Assembly: GCA_902605865.1 (NCBI GenBank)
Contig: CACLEJ010000009.1
Span: forward strand, 1 to 35,878
Length of the DNA stretch: 35,878 bases
Source of the DNA: an uncultured Pelagibacteraceae bacterium
Lineage (GTDB): Bacteria > Pseudomonadota > Alphaproteobacteria > Pelagibacterales > Pelagibacteraceae
Direction of reading: 5' to 3'
This document shows, in pieces, positions 23,084 through 33,599 of this stretch (within the stretch, counting starts at the first letter, position 1; each line of letters begins with the position of its first letter). A program made the translations under genes and the position numbers. The notes beneath the pieces were generated by a model. That model saw only the letters and a list, made by a program, of their open reading frames with translations, was not told the origin of the DNA and did not search any database.

Positions 23084-24361
23084 ATGACTAGAATTATTTA
23101 TTTTATCCTTTCTTTCTTTATAATGATCAGCGTAACGTTTGCTCATCATGCTAATGAAAAATACTGTTTTGATTGTATGTATAAATATAAAATAGGTGAT
23201 AAGAAAAATGATACGTATGAGTTTGAGTTTGATTTACAAACTACCATCTTCGTTAATTACAGAAACAGTATCGGAAGAATACAAACTAACGATTTATCTA
23301 AATTAGTTGAAGAACAACATAAAGATAAGAAAACAGGTCTTGTAAGCTATATCTTATTTGAAAATAATAAAATTTTAGTCGATCAAAATAGAAAAAGTAA
23401 ATACAGAAGAGGTTACTATCCCTCACATTCAGTAGGTAAAAGTTTAGTCAGTCTTGTTACCGGTTATGCTATATGTGATGGTTACATCAATCATACAGTT
23501 TTTGATAGAATAGATTACCCAACAGTTGCTGATACTTTGTATGAAAATCAAAAATTAATTAACCTACTTAACATGCAAGCAGGTGATGATGTAATAATTG
23601 GTGATAGAATTTATGGAAAGGATAATCCTATTAAAGGCAAAGGTCCAAATACAAATACCATTCCTATTAAAAAAGTTATGAAAAAATACTTCAAAGGTAA
23701 AAAGCATTTGGGTTTAGAACCTGGTCTTAATTTTAACTATAGTGCTTTGACAACTAATGTTGTTATGAATTATGTTATTTACAAAACTGATGATGATTGG
23801 GAAAAATTACTTCACAAAGTATTTGTTGAAGACGCAAAAGTCAAAAATAGGGTTTATTTTGGTAAGTCATTAGAAAAACACAAATATGGTAACAGAAAAT
23901 CTGGCGAATACGGTCGATATTCTTTTTATGCTCAAAGATATGACTATTTAAGAATTGCAAAATTAGTATTAGATCATTGGAATAATGATACTTGCGTTGG
24001 TAAATACTTAAAGACAATGTATGAAAATAGAGTTGATAGACAGTATGGTGAGTATAGCAAGTTTAGAGGTAACCATAACGCTGCACAAACTTATGGAGGT
24101 CAGTTTCTTTTTGATCCTATCGGAATTGAAAACAGGCCTATTTTAATGATGGATGGTTTTGCCGGACAACAAATAGTAATTGATTTTGATAATAACAGAA
24201 TTATTACTGCTCACTCTACAGATAGACACTACGACTATTATAATTTGATTTATTTACAATTGAACCCAAACTTATTTTACAAACCAAACAATGAACAAGA
24301 TAAAAGAGAGAAATGCAGGGAATATGTTAACGAAACAGGATTTATCTTAAAGTCATGTTAA
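23084..24361 (+). CDS. Exported serine hydrolase, class C beta-lactamase fold
   Basis: This 425-residue protein begins with a signal peptide (TRIIYFILSFFIMISVTFA, cut after TFA) and has a mature N terminus with two Cys (YCFDCMYKY). The beta-lactamase/esterase fold is shown by HSVGKS (S-x-x-K with Ser116 and Lys119) and by NYSALTTNVV (219-228), where Tyr219 is the likely second catalytic residue but the usual Asn of Y-x-N is Ala. A third landmark is GFAGQQIVIDFDNNRIITAHST, the typical C-terminal strand. Related families include EstB-type esterases, 6-aminohexanoate hydrolases and D-aminopeptidases. The substrate is unknown; true beta-lactamase activity is unlikely. Confidence 0.82.
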   Translation: MTRIIYFILSFFIMISVTFAHHANEKYCFDCMYKYKIGDKKNDTYEFEFDLQTTIFVNYRNSIGRIQTNDLSKLVEEQHKDKKTGLVSYILFENNKILVDQNRKSKYRRGYYPSHSVGKSLVSLVTGYAICDGYINHTVFDRIDYPTVADTLYENQKLINLLNMQAGDDVIIGDRIYGKDNPIKGKGPNTNTIPIKKVMKKYFKGKKHLGLEPGLNFNYSALTTNVVMNYVIYKTDDDWEKLLHKVFVEDAKVKNRVYFGKSLEKHKYGNRKSGEYGRYSFYAQRYDYLRIAKLVLDHWNNDTCVGKYLKTMYENRVDRQYGEYSKFRGNHNAAQTYGGQFLFDPIGIENRPILMMDGFAGQQIVIDFDNNRIITAHSTDRHYDYYNLIYLQLNPNLFYKPNNEQDKREKCREYVNETGFILKSC

Positions 24362-24407
24362 TTGATAATCATTCTTATAAATTCATCACTAAAGATTTTG
24401 TAAAGAT

Positions 24408-24438
24408 AAAAAAAAAGGGCAGTAAAAACTGCCCTTTT
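24408..24438. terminator. Bidirectional terminator C
   Basis: This terminator has the same GGGCAGT/ACTGCCC stem and AAAA loop as terminator B (24417-24423 pairing with 24428-24434), and again A-runs on the left and T-runs on the right. It lies between the serine hydrolase stop (24361) and the groEL stop (24464) and can serve both convergent genes. Confidence 0.88.
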
Positions 24439-24463
24439 AGAATTTTTAAATGAGTGAGAACGA

Positions 24464-26134
<1,671 letters not shown>

Positions 26135-26143
26135 TTATTAATT

Positions 26144-26437
26144 TTATTTAGAAGTAGAGATACCCATAATGTCTGACTCTTTCATTATGCTGTATTCTTT
26201 ACCATCAATTTTAACTTCAGTTCCTGACCATTTTCCAAAAAGAACTTTGTCACCAACTTTAACATCCATCGGTATAATTTTTCCATCCTCAGTTTTTGAT
26301 CCACCACCAACAGCAACTACTTTGCCCTCTTGTGGTTTCTCTTGTGCAGAATCAGGGATGATAATTCCACCAGCAGTTTTTTCGCTGCTGTCTAAAACTT
26401 CGATTAATACTCTATCGTGTAACGGTTTAAACTTCAT
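26144..26437 (-). CDS. groS: Co-chaperonin GroES (Hsp10)
   Basis: This 97-residue co-chaperonin forms the heptameric lid of GroEL. Typical features: [42 protein letters not shown], including the mobile-loop region (about 17-32), and a C-terminal [21 protein letters not shown] block. It is the first gene of a groES-groEL operon. The start has an AAAGGAG ribosome site. The operon ends at terminator C. Confidence 0.98.
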   Translation of the reverse strand: MKFKPLHDRVLIEVLDSSEKTAGGIIIPDSAQEKPQEGKVVAVGGGSKTEDGKIIPMDVKVGDKVLFGKWSGTEVKIDGKEYSIMKESDIMGISTSK

Positions 26438-26460
26438 ATTAACTCCTTTAAATTAGAGTT

Positions 26461-26490
26461 CATATAGATGCATGTGACTATTATTTCAAG
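26461..26490 (-). promoter_or_regulatory. Candidate groESL promoter with overlapping sigma-70 and RpoH matches
   Basis: On the minus strand CTTGAA (26490-26485) is followed by TATATG (26466-26461). Counted as TTGAAA-N17-TATATG it fits sigma-70. Counted as CTTG-N18-TCTATAT it fits the alphaproteobacterial RpoH pattern (CTTG-N17/18-CYTATNT) with one mismatch. No CIRCE inverted repeat (TTAGCACTC-N9-GAGTGCTAA) is seen upstream of groES, so HrcA control is unlikely from the sequence. Confidence 0.5.
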
Positions 26491-26557
26491 ATCTGGCCTC
26501 AAATATATAAATGAGAAAAATCAAGAATTTATTGGATTTTTAAGCTATATCTGAAAT

Positions 26558-27373
26558 ATGAGTAAAAATTTAGATCAATCAGGCTTAAAATCAATAGTTG
26601 GTCGATATGACTTATTTTTCATTGATATCTGGGGAGTAGTCCATAATGGAATAAAGCTGTATGAGAATGCTGTCAAAGTTTTAAATGAATTATCTTATAA
26701 TGAAAAAAAATTCGTATTATTGACAAATGCTCCAAGACCCAACCTAACAGTAATTAATACTCTAAAAAAAATGGGGTTAAATAATTTTTCAGATACAGTT
26801 TTTACATCTGGAGAAGCGTCAAAAAGATATCTTTTAGAAAATTTCAATAATAAAAAATTTTTTCACTTAGGACCACCAAGAGATTTCGATTTATTTAAAG
26901 CTTTCGAAGATAATAAAGTTGTTGATATAGATGACTCGGATTATTTATTATGTTCAGGTCTTTTTGAAGAGCATGAAGATGACTTAGGATATTACAAAAC
27001 TTTTTTATCAAAGCATACAACTAAAAAAATGATATGTACTAACCCTGATTTGATAGTTGATCGAGGAGACAAAAGAGAATATTGCGCAGGCTCTATTGCA
27101 AAATCATTTGAAGAAATTAATGGTGAGGTTATTTACTTTGGCAAACCCTATCCGCCTGTTTATGAAATTGCAGCGGATGTAAACAACAAAAAAATATTAT
27201 GTATTGGTGATAATCTAAATACGGATATAAAAGGTGCTAATATTCAGAATTTTGATTCATTACTGATTACAGATGGTATACATAGACAAGAGATTTCAAA
27301 ACTATCAATTGAAAATGTACTTAAAAATTATGAAGCAAAAATTAATTATTTTCAGAAAGAATTAAAATGGTGA
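26558..27373 (+). CDS. HAD-superfamily class IIA hydrolase (TIGR01459-like)
   Basis: This 271-residue cytoplasmic phosphatase-type protein has motif I FFIDIWGVVHNG (Asp23 as expected nucleophile; the second Asp is Trp25, as usual in this subgroup). Motif II is LTNAPRP, and ILCIGDNLNTDIKGAN is motif IV with the acidic Mg-binding residues. Class IIA cap sequence lies between them. The role is unknown in this family. The last 7 bases overlap the start of ribF, which fits the recurrent alphaproteobacterial neighbourhood of this protein with ribF and ileS. Confidence 0.85.
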   Translation: MSKNLDQSGLKSIVGRYDLFFIDIWGVVHNGIKLYENAVKVLNELSYNEKKFVLLTNAPRPNLTVINTLKKMGLNNFSDTVFTSGEASKRYLLENFNNKKFFHLGPPRDFDLFKAFEDNKVVDIDDSDYLLCSGLFEEHEDDLGYYKTFLSKHTTKKMICTNPDLIVDRGDKREYCAGSIAKSFEEINGEVIYFGKPYPPVYEIAADVNNKKILCIGDNLNTDIKGANIQNFDSLLITDGIHRQEISKLSIENVLKNYEAKINYFQKELKW

Positions 27374-28296
27374 AAAAATTTAAGATTTTTAATAGTTTTA
27401 ATATTCCAAATGAATTTAAAAAATCAATTATCTTGATTGGTAATTTTGATGGCTTGCACTCAGGACATCAAAAATTATTTGAGTTAGCTAAAAAATATAA
27501 AACAAAATATAAATCTAAGGTGGGAGTAGTTACCTTTGATCCAATACCTAAAATGTTTTTTAATACAAAGATTAAAAATTATAGAATATCAAATTTTAGT
27601 CAAAAAGTTATTTATTTAAAAAAATTTGATGTTGATTTTGTAATTAATAAAAAATTCGACAAAAATTTTTCGAAAATTACCTACTTTAAATTCATAAAAG
27701 ATATTTTATCAGAAAAAATTAGATCAAAATTTATATTTGTTAGTAATAACTTTAGATTTGGCCATAAAAGAGAAGGTAATGTAGCATTGCTTAAAAAATA
27801 TGAGAATGATTTTGATTATAATTTAATAAACCCAACGCCTTTGATGAAAAATAAAAAAATAATTTCATCAACAATTATTAGAAAGCTGCTTGAAGAGGGA
27901 AAGCTATCAAAAGCAAATACTTTTTTAAAAAGAAACTGGGAAATTGAAGGAAAGGTTCAAAGAGGCAGAATGATGGGACAAAAAATTGGTTTCCCAACTT
28001 GCAACATCGATATTGGAAATTATGTTATAGCAAAACCTGGCGTTTATGCTGTAAAAATAAGAATTAATGATAGAAGAAAATTCTATAAAGGAATTGCTAA
28101 TTTAGGTTATAGGCCCACATTTAACCAAAAAAAAATACTTTTAGAGGTAAATATTTTTAATTTTTCAGGAAATCTTTATAATAAAAAATTATCTGTAGAA
28201 TTTTTAAAATTTATAAGAGGAGAAAAAAAATTCAAAGGTATCAGTGAGTTAAAAAATCAAATAAAAAAAGATATTTTAAAAGCTAAAAAAACATAA
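27367..28296 (+). CDS. ribF: Bifunctional riboflavin kinase / FAD synthetase
   Basis: This 309-residue enzyme turns riboflavin into FMN and then FAD. The N-terminal adenylyltransferase domain contains GNFDGLHSGHQKL (25-37), a variant of the nucleotidyltransferase G-x-F-D-G-x-H-x-G-H motif, and the conserved VSNNFRFGHKREGN. The C-terminal flavokinase domain has RGRMMGQKIGFPTCNID and GVYAVKIRI. Very lysine-rich codon runs reflect the AT bias. The stop shares its final base with the ileS start (28296), so translation is likely coupled. Confidence 0.95.
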   Translation: MVKKFKIFNSFNIPNEFKKSIILIGNFDGLHSGHQKLFELAKKYKTKYKSKVGVVTFDPIPKMFFNTKIKNYRISNFSQKVIYLKKFDVDFVINKKFDKNFSKITYFKFIKDILSEKIRSKFIFVSNNFRFGHKREGNVALLKKYENDFDYNLINPTPLMKNKKIISSTIIRKLLEEGKLSKANTFLKRNWEIEGKVQRGRMMGQKIGFPTCNIDIGNYVIAKPGVYAVKIRINDRRKFYKGIANLGYRPTFNQKKILLEVNIFNFSGNLYNKKLSVEFLKFIRGEKKFKGISELKNQIKKDILKAKKT

Positions 28297-31037
28297 TGAG
28301 CAAGGAACATTTAAACTTACCTAAAACTGCTTTTTCAATGAAAGCAAATTTGCCAAATAAAGAACCAGAGTATTTGAAATTTTGGGATAAGATTAATCTA
28401 TATGAAAAACTAAGATCCCAAAGTAAAGGCAAAGAAAAATTTGTCTTACACGATGGACCTCCATATGCAAACGGAAATATTCATATGGGTACTGCTCTAA
28501 ATAAAATTCTAAAAGATATAATAATTAAATTTCATCAAATGGATGGTAAAGACTCAGTTTATGTGCCTGGATGGGATTGTCATGGCTTACCAATTGAATG
28601 GAAAATTGAGGAACAATACAAAAAAAATAAAAAAAATAAAAATGATGTACCTATCATTGAGTTTAGAAAAGAATGTAGAGATTTTGCAAGTAAATGGATA
28701 GATATTCACAAAGATCAATTTAAAAGATTAGGAGTAATTGGAGATTGGGAAAACTATTACTCAACGATGAGTTTTGATGCAGAAGCCCAAATTGTAAGAG
28801 AACTTGGAAAATTTTTAAAAGAAGGTAGTTTATATAAGGGTTACAAGCCTGTTTTATGGTCAACAGTTGAAAAAACAGCTTTAGCGGATGCAGAGGTTGA
28901 ATATCAAGATCATGTATCTGATACAATCTACGCAGCATTTCCAGTTAAAAAATCTAATATTAGTGATTTAATTGGTTCGAACATTGTTATTTGGACAACA
29001 ACTCCATGGACGATACCAGCTAACAAGGCATTAGCATACAATCAAAGTTTGGAATATGTTTTGTGTAAGATAGATAACAATGATATTTTAGAAAATGAAA
29101 AAATAGTTATTGCAAAAGAATTATTGGCGTCTGTTGCAAAAGATACTGATTATAAAATTGAGATATTAAAAGAATTTAAAGGAAAAGAATTTGATGGAAC
29201 TATTTGTAGCCATCCGTTTCATAAAATTGGATATGACTATGATGTTCCAATGCTTGAGGCAAGATTTGTAACAACTGAACAAGGAACAGGAATTGTTCAT
29301 TGTGCACCAAGTCATGGACCTGATGATTTTAATTTGTGTATCAATAATGGAATAAAAGCAATTGAAACAGTTGATGATGATGGAAGGTACACGAAACACA
29401 TACCTATATTTGAAGGAACTCATATTTTTAAAGCAAATAATATTGTTATTGAAAAGCTTAAAGAGCTAAAAGGTCTTTTAAACAATGGAAAACTAACACA
29501 TTCTTACCCCCATTCTTGGAGATCTAAAGCTCCTTTAGTTCATAGGGCAACACCTCAATGGTTTATTTCAATGGAAAGTCATAAGCTAAGAGATAAAGCG
29601 CTTAATGCAATAAATGATACTACTTTTTATCCTAGCAAAGGAAAAGAAAGAATCAAAGCAATGATCGAGACTAGACCTGATTGGTGTGTCTCTAGACAGA
29701 GGGTATGGGGAGTTCCACTTCCAATATTTATTTCCAAAAAAAATGGTGAAATTCTTATAGATGAAGAAGTTTTTGAGAATATTGCAAAAATTTATGAAAA
29801 AGAAGGCTCAGACTGTTGGTTTGAAGATAATTTTCAGAGACTACTTGGAGATAAATATAAAGCAGAAGATTATGATAAGACTAGTGATATTGTAGAAGTA
29901 TGGTTTGATAGTGGATCAACTCATTCTTTTGTTTTAGAAAAAAGAGAAGATTTAAAATGGCCTGCATCAATGTATCTAGAGGGTTCGGATCAACATAGAG
30001 GATGGTTTCACTCTTCACTGTTAGAGTCATGTGGAACAAGAGGTAGAGCACCATTTGAGAGTATTTTATCTCATGGGTTTGTTGTTGATGGAAAAGGTTT
30101 AAAAATGTCTAAATCGACTGGAAATGTAATAGCTCCAGAAGATATTTTAAAAAAATATGGTGCTGATATACTTAGAATTTGGGTTGCCTCATCAAATTAT
30201 GCTGAGGACTTAAGAATAGATTATTCAATTTTAGACCAACACTCTGAGTCTTATAGAAAAATTAGAAATACTTTCAGATATCTTTTAGGAAATATACAAG
30301 ATGAATATTCAAAAGTAGATTTTGAAAAAATTGATTTAAATAATATTCCTGAATTAGAAAAGTACATGCTCCATAGATTGCATGTAATCGATAAAAGTTT
30401 TAACGAATACTTTAAGTCTTATAATTTTCATAATTTATACAAAGAATTATTAAATTTTTGTACAGTAGAACTCTCAGCATTTTATTTTGATATTAGAAAA
30501 GATCTTCTTTATTGTGATCCAAAAGACTCAAAAAAGCGTTCTGATTGTATTTTGATACTAAAAGTAATTTTAGAATGTTTATTAAAATGGTTTGCACCTA
30601 TCTTATCATTTACCACTGAAGAAATTTATCATTTAATTCATAAGGAAGATAATAATGGAAGTATTCATCTACAAAAATTTGTTAAAATTCCTAATGAATG
30701 GAAAAATGAAGAATTAAATAATAAATGGAATAAGATTAAATTGATCAGAGATGAAGCAAACATTAGTATTGAAAGCAAAAGGGCTGATAAAATTATTGGT
30801 TCAAGCTTAGAGGCAAATATTGAAATTAAAATTAAAGATAAAGAAATGTATAGTTTAGCTCAGAACCATGATTTCTCTGAAATTTGCATAACATCCTCTG
30901 CTTCAATATCTAATGATAACAATTTGGAAAAAGAAATTGAGATCATTAGTTCAAAAGCTGTTGGGAATAAGTGCACAGTTTGTTGGAAAATCAGAGAAAA
31001 TACTTGTGAAAGAGATGGTAATTGTCATCTTTCATGA
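28296..31037 (+). CDS. ileS: Isoleucyl-tRNA synthetase
   Basis: This 913-residue class I aminoacyl-tRNA synthetase charges tRNA-Ile. HIGH-type motif PPYANGNIHMGTALNK is near residue 55, and the KMSKS motif GLKMSKSTGN is near 605. The editing (CP1) domain between them includes IVIWTTTPWTIPANKALAY, which holds the threonine-rich editing site. The C terminus ends with KCTVCWKIRENTCERDGNCHLS: a Cys-x-x-Cys and two later cysteines of a zinc site, just before the stop. Length is typical of bacterial IleRS of the shorter kind. It overlaps the lspA start by 4 bases. Confidence 0.97.
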   Translation: MSKEHLNLPKTAFSMKANLPNKEPEYLKFWDKINLYEKLRSQSKGKEKFVLHDGPPYANGNIHMGTALNKILKDIIIKFHQMDGKDSVYVPGWDCHGLPIEWKIEEQYKKNKKNKNDVPIIEFRKECRDFASKWIDIHKDQFKRLGVIGDWENYYSTMSFDAEAQIVRELGKFLKEGSLYKGYKPVLWSTVEKTALADAEVEYQDHVSDTIYAAFPVKKSNISDLIGSNIVIWTTTPWTIPANKALAYNQSLEYVLCKIDNNDILENEKIVIAKELLASVAKDTDYKIEILKEFKGKEFDGTICSHPFHKIGYDYDVPMLEARFVTTEQGTGIVHCAPSHGPDDFNLCINNGIKAIETVDDDGRYTKHIPIFEGTHIFKANNIVIEKLKELKGLLNNGKLTHSYPHSWRSKAPLVHRATPQWFISMESHKLRDKALNAINDTTFYPSKGKERIKAMIETRPDWCVSRQRVWGVPLPIFISKKNGEILIDEEVFENIAKIYEKEGSDCWFEDNFQRLLGDKYKAEDYDKTSDIVEVWFDSGSTHSFVLEKREDLKWPASMYLEGSDQHRGWFHSSLLESCGTRGRAPFESILSHGFVVDGKGLKMSKSTGNVIAPEDILKKYGADILRIWVASSNYAEDLRIDYSILDQHSESYRKIRNTFRYLLGNIQDEYSKVDFEKIDLNNIPELEKYMLHRLHVIDKSFNEYFKSYNFHNLYKELLNFCTVELSAFYFDIRKDLLYCDPKDSKKRSDCILILKVILECLLKWFAPILSFTTEEIYHLIHKEDNNGSIHLQKFVKIPNEWKNEELNNKWNKIKLIRDEANISIESKRADKIIGSSLEANIEIKIKDKEMYSLAQNHDFSEICITSSASISNDNNLEKEIEIISSKAVGNKCTVCWKIRENTCERDGNCHLS

Positions 31038-31525
31038 AAAGTGAAGTTATAAAAAAAATTGCAATAAGCATTTTTATTTTATTATCAATTTTCCTATTAG
31101 ATAGAATATCCAAGATACTTATCTTAAATATATTAGAAGAAACTGGACGAGTAGATATTTACATAAATTCATTTTTAAATTTTTATCTAGTTTGGAATAA
31201 AGGAATTGGTTTTGGTTTATTATCTTCGGATCAGGATTATTTTTATAATGTAGTCACTATTTTTATTGTTCTGATTAATTTTGTGATAATTTATCTATTA
31301 TTTAAGGAAAAAGGAATAAAATATTATTTTCTACTTGTTATTTTAGGGGGCTCAATAGGTAATCTATTTGATCGAATATATTATAGAGCTGTCCCAGACT
31401 TTTTTGACCTGAATTATAATGGATATCATTGGTTTATTTTCAATGTAGCTGATATATTTATAACAATTGGAATTATTTTACTTATTCTGGCTGAATTAAT
31501 AAGTTATAAAAAAGTCAATGAATAA
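31034..31525 (+). CDS. lspA: Signal peptidase II (lipoprotein signal peptidase)
   Basis: This 163-residue inner-membrane aspartic protease cuts prolipoproteins before the lipidated cysteine. Four transmembrane helices are seen. Catalytic aspartates lie in AVPDFFDL (the V-x-D-F-F motif) and FNVADIFITIG. GGSIGNLFDRIYY is the conserved N-x-x-D-R block. The start is placed at ATG 31034, whose ATGA overlaps the ileS stop. A TTG at 31022 would add four residues inside ileS and is less likely. It overlaps the next lipoprotein gene by 8 bases. Confidence 0.93.
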   Translation: MKSEVIKKIAISIFILLSIFLLDRISKILILNILEETGRVDIYINSFLNFYLVWNKGIGFGLLSSDQDYFYNVVTIFIVLINFVIIYLLFKEKGIKYYFLLVILGGSIGNLFDRIYYRAVPDFFDLNYNGYHWFIFNVADIFITIGIILLILAELISYKKVNE

Positions 31526-31865
31526 ATTTTTAAAAATTTTTAATTTTTTATTCCTCTTACTATTTTTATATTCGTGTGGTTCAGTAGGAGAAGCTTTACA
31601 AGGTAAAAAAAGATCTGATCAGGGAGATGAGTTTCTAATCGATAAAAAAAACCCACTAGTCATGCCACCTGACTTTGAAAAATTACCAGTACCAGGTGAA
31701 ACAAATGTTTCATCTTCTAACGACAACGAAAGCGATAAATCAAATATAAAGGATTTACTTAATAGTAAAAAAGATTGCCAAATAGAAAATAATTGTGAAG
31801 AAAATACCTCATCTTCAGATGATGTAACTTCTATTGAAAACTCCATATTAGAAAAAATTAATTAA
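31518..31865 (+). CDS. DUF3035-type lipoprotein
   Basis: This 115-residue lipoprotein has a signal peptide ending in the lipobox LYSC (IFNFLFLLLFLYSCG, cysteine about residue 20). The mature part has DEFLIDKKNPLVMPPDFEKLPVPGE, the conserved alphaproteobacterial DUF3035 core (K-N-P-L-V-x-P-P-D-F-x-x-L-P-x-P). The tail is acidic and serine/asparagine-rich, low complexity. Some databases link this family to the beta-barrel assembly machinery (named BamF-like), but I would not rely on it. It sits directly after lspA, which would process it, and is four bases from the pgi start. Confidence 0.82.
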   Translation: MNKFLKIFNFLFLLLFLYSCGSVGEALQGKKRSDQGDEFLIDKKNPLVMPPDFEKLPVPGETNVSSSNDNESDKSNIKDLLNSKKDCQIENNCEENTSSSDDVTSIENSILEKIN

Positions 31866-31869
31866 AGTA

Positions 31870-33039
31870 ATGTTTTCAAAGAACATAATTTTTAAAAATT
31901 TTTTATTTAAGAAAAATATTAGAGATGTAAAAAAAATAAATAAACTTTTGAAAAAAGAATTAACCTTAAGTTCGTCTTTGCTTAATTCATTTACAACTAA
32001 ATATAAATATAGTTTTAAAAAAAAAATTATTAAAAAATATAAAAATTATGAAAATATCAATTTAATTGGAATGGGTGGGTCAATATTAGGTACTGAGGCA
32101 ATTCATGATTTTTTGAAGTTTAAAATTAAAAAAAAAATAAATTTTGTTAATAATTTAAATAATCAAATTAAACTTGAGCCTAGAAGAAAATCTATTAATT
32201 TAATAATTTCTAAATCAGGAAACACACTTGAAACAATTTCTAATTTTAACTTAATTCTTAAGTCTCAAAAAAAAAATAAGAACATTATAATTACTGAGGC
32301 GAAGTCTAGTTTTTTAAATTTATTAGCAAAAAAATTAAAAGCTGAAATAGTTGAGCATAAAAATTATATTGGGGGAAGGTACTCTGTTTTGTCTGAAGTA
32401 GGAATGTTGCCTGCTCAATTATTGGGACTAAATGAAGCTAAGTTTAAAAGATTTAATAATTTAATTAAAAATAAATCATTCCTAAACTCTTTAATTACTA
32501 ATGTAAGTTTTATTTCAAAATGTGTCTCGCAGGGAAAGAAAAATTCTGTAATTTTAAATTATGATGAGAGCTCAGAAAATCTATTTAGATGGTATCAGCA
32601 ATTAACAGCTGAGAGCTTAGGGAAAAAAAATAAAGGTATCTTTCCTATCATATCATCAATGCCTAAAGACAATCATAGTTTACTTCAGTTATATTTAGAT
32701 GGACCAAAGAATAACTTTTTCACATTTTTTGGTGTCTCAAATGAAAAAACAAACAACTTAGATAACAGTAATTTATTTGGGAATTTTTCATATTTAAAAA
32801 ATAAAAGTCTTAGTCAAATTTTGCAAGCTCAAAGACAAGCCACTCAAATAATTTTTAAAAAAAAAAAAATACCATTTAGAAGTATTGAAGTTCTGAAAAG
32901 AAACGAAGAAACTATAGGAGAGCTTTTTTCATTTTTTGTATTAGAAACAATTTTACTTGGAAGAGTTATAAAGGTAAATCCTTTTGACCAACCATCAGTT
33001 GAATTAATTAAAACTGAAACATCAAGAATACTTAATTAA
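31870..33039 (+). CDS. pgi: Glucose-6-phosphate isomerase (short form)
   Basis: This SIS-domain enzyme of 389 residues interconverts glucose 6-phosphate and fructose 6-phosphate. It is shorter than the ~550-residue E. coli form. Landmarks: GMGGSILGTEA (67-77), SKSGNTLET (114-122, sugar-phosphate loop), and GGRYSVLSEVGMLPA (168-182), which contains the usual GGR-[YF]-S of PGI. Later, FRWYQQLTAESLGKKNKGIFP and SMPKDNHSLLQLYLDGP match the catalytic glutamate and histidine segments. A 13-A run at 32857-32869 encodes four lysines and could slip. It overlaps convergent rsmD by 4 bases. Confidence 0.92.
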   Translation: MFSKNIIFKNFLFKKNIRDVKKINKLLKKELTLSSSLLNSFTTKYKYSFKKKIIKKYKNYENINLIGMGGSILGTEAIHDFLKFKIKKKINFVNNLNNQIKLEPRRKSINLIISKSGNTLETISNFNLILKSQKKNKNIIITEAKSSFLNLLAKKLKAEIVEHKNYIGGRYSVLSEVGMLPAQLLGLNEAKFKRFNNLIKNKSFLNSLITNVSFISKCVSQGKKNSVILNYDESSENLFRWYQQLTAESLGKKNKGIFPIISSMPKDNHSLLQLYLDGPKNNFFTFFGVSNEKTNNLDNSNLFGNFSYLKNKSLSQILQAQRQATQIIFKKKKIPFRSIEVLKRNEETIGELFSFFVLETILLGRVIKVNPFDQPSVELIKTETSRILN

Positions 33040-33599
33040 ATCAATTTGCAAAAAAAAATTTTTGATAATCCATAATTTTTTTCTTCTATTATATCGAGAT
33101 AGTGTGAAATCTTATCATCTGTTTTTTTGTTTCTATGTATAATTAAAATAGAATTTATATCTGTAATTTTGAGTTTTTTAATTTGATCTATTAAACTTTT
33201 TATTTTTCCATCTTTAAAAGGAGGGTCTAAAAAAATTAAATCAAATATCATATTTTTAAAGTTTGAATCATCTAAATTATATGCACTATTGTTAAATATT
33301 TTACTTTTATTTTCTAGTTTTAGGTTAGAGATATTCTTTTTTAGAATTTTTAACGAATTATGATAATTTTCAAAAAAAAATACTTCTGCTGCCCCTCTGG
33401 ATAAACACTCAATTCCAAATGATCCAGTACCAGAAAATAAATCTAAAACTTTTGAATTATTAATTTTTGTAGATAATTTATTGGAGTGATCTAAAATATT
33501 AAAAATTGACTCCCTTACCATATCTTTCAATGGTCTAGTTGATTTGTCTAATGGTTCTGATAATTTTTTCCCTTTTAATTCTCCTGAAATAATTCTCAT
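33036..33599 (-). CDS. rsmD: 16S rRNA (guanine966-N2)-methyltransferase
   Basis: This 187-residue SAM-dependent enzyme modifies G966 of 16S rRNA in the small subunit. Landmarks: MRIISGELKGKKL at the N terminus, TRPLKDMVRESIFNIL, SAM motif VLDLFSGTGSFGIECLSRGA (51-70), and catalytic motif LIFLDPPF (121-128). The stop overlaps pgi by 4 bases and the start overlaps purD by 4 bases. The transcript runs purD-rsmD to the left. Confidence 0.93.
   Translation of the reverse strand: MRIISGELKGKKLSEPLDKSTRPLKDMVRESIFNILDHSNKLSTKINNSKVLDLFSGTGSFGIECLSRGAAEVFFFENYHNSLKILKKNISNLKLENKSKIFNNSAYNLDDSNFKNMIFDLIFLDPPFKDGKIKSLIDQIKKLKITDINSILIIHRNKKTDDKISHYLDIIEEKNYGLSKIFFCKLI

Noticed and set aside
26438..26557. 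A CIRCE element before groES
   Set aside because: No TTAGCACTC/GAGTGCTAA inverted repeat is present.
31022..31033. A TTG start at 31022 for lspA
   Set aside because: ATG at 31034 makes the standard ATGA overlap with the ileS stop and begins directly before the first transmembrane helix.
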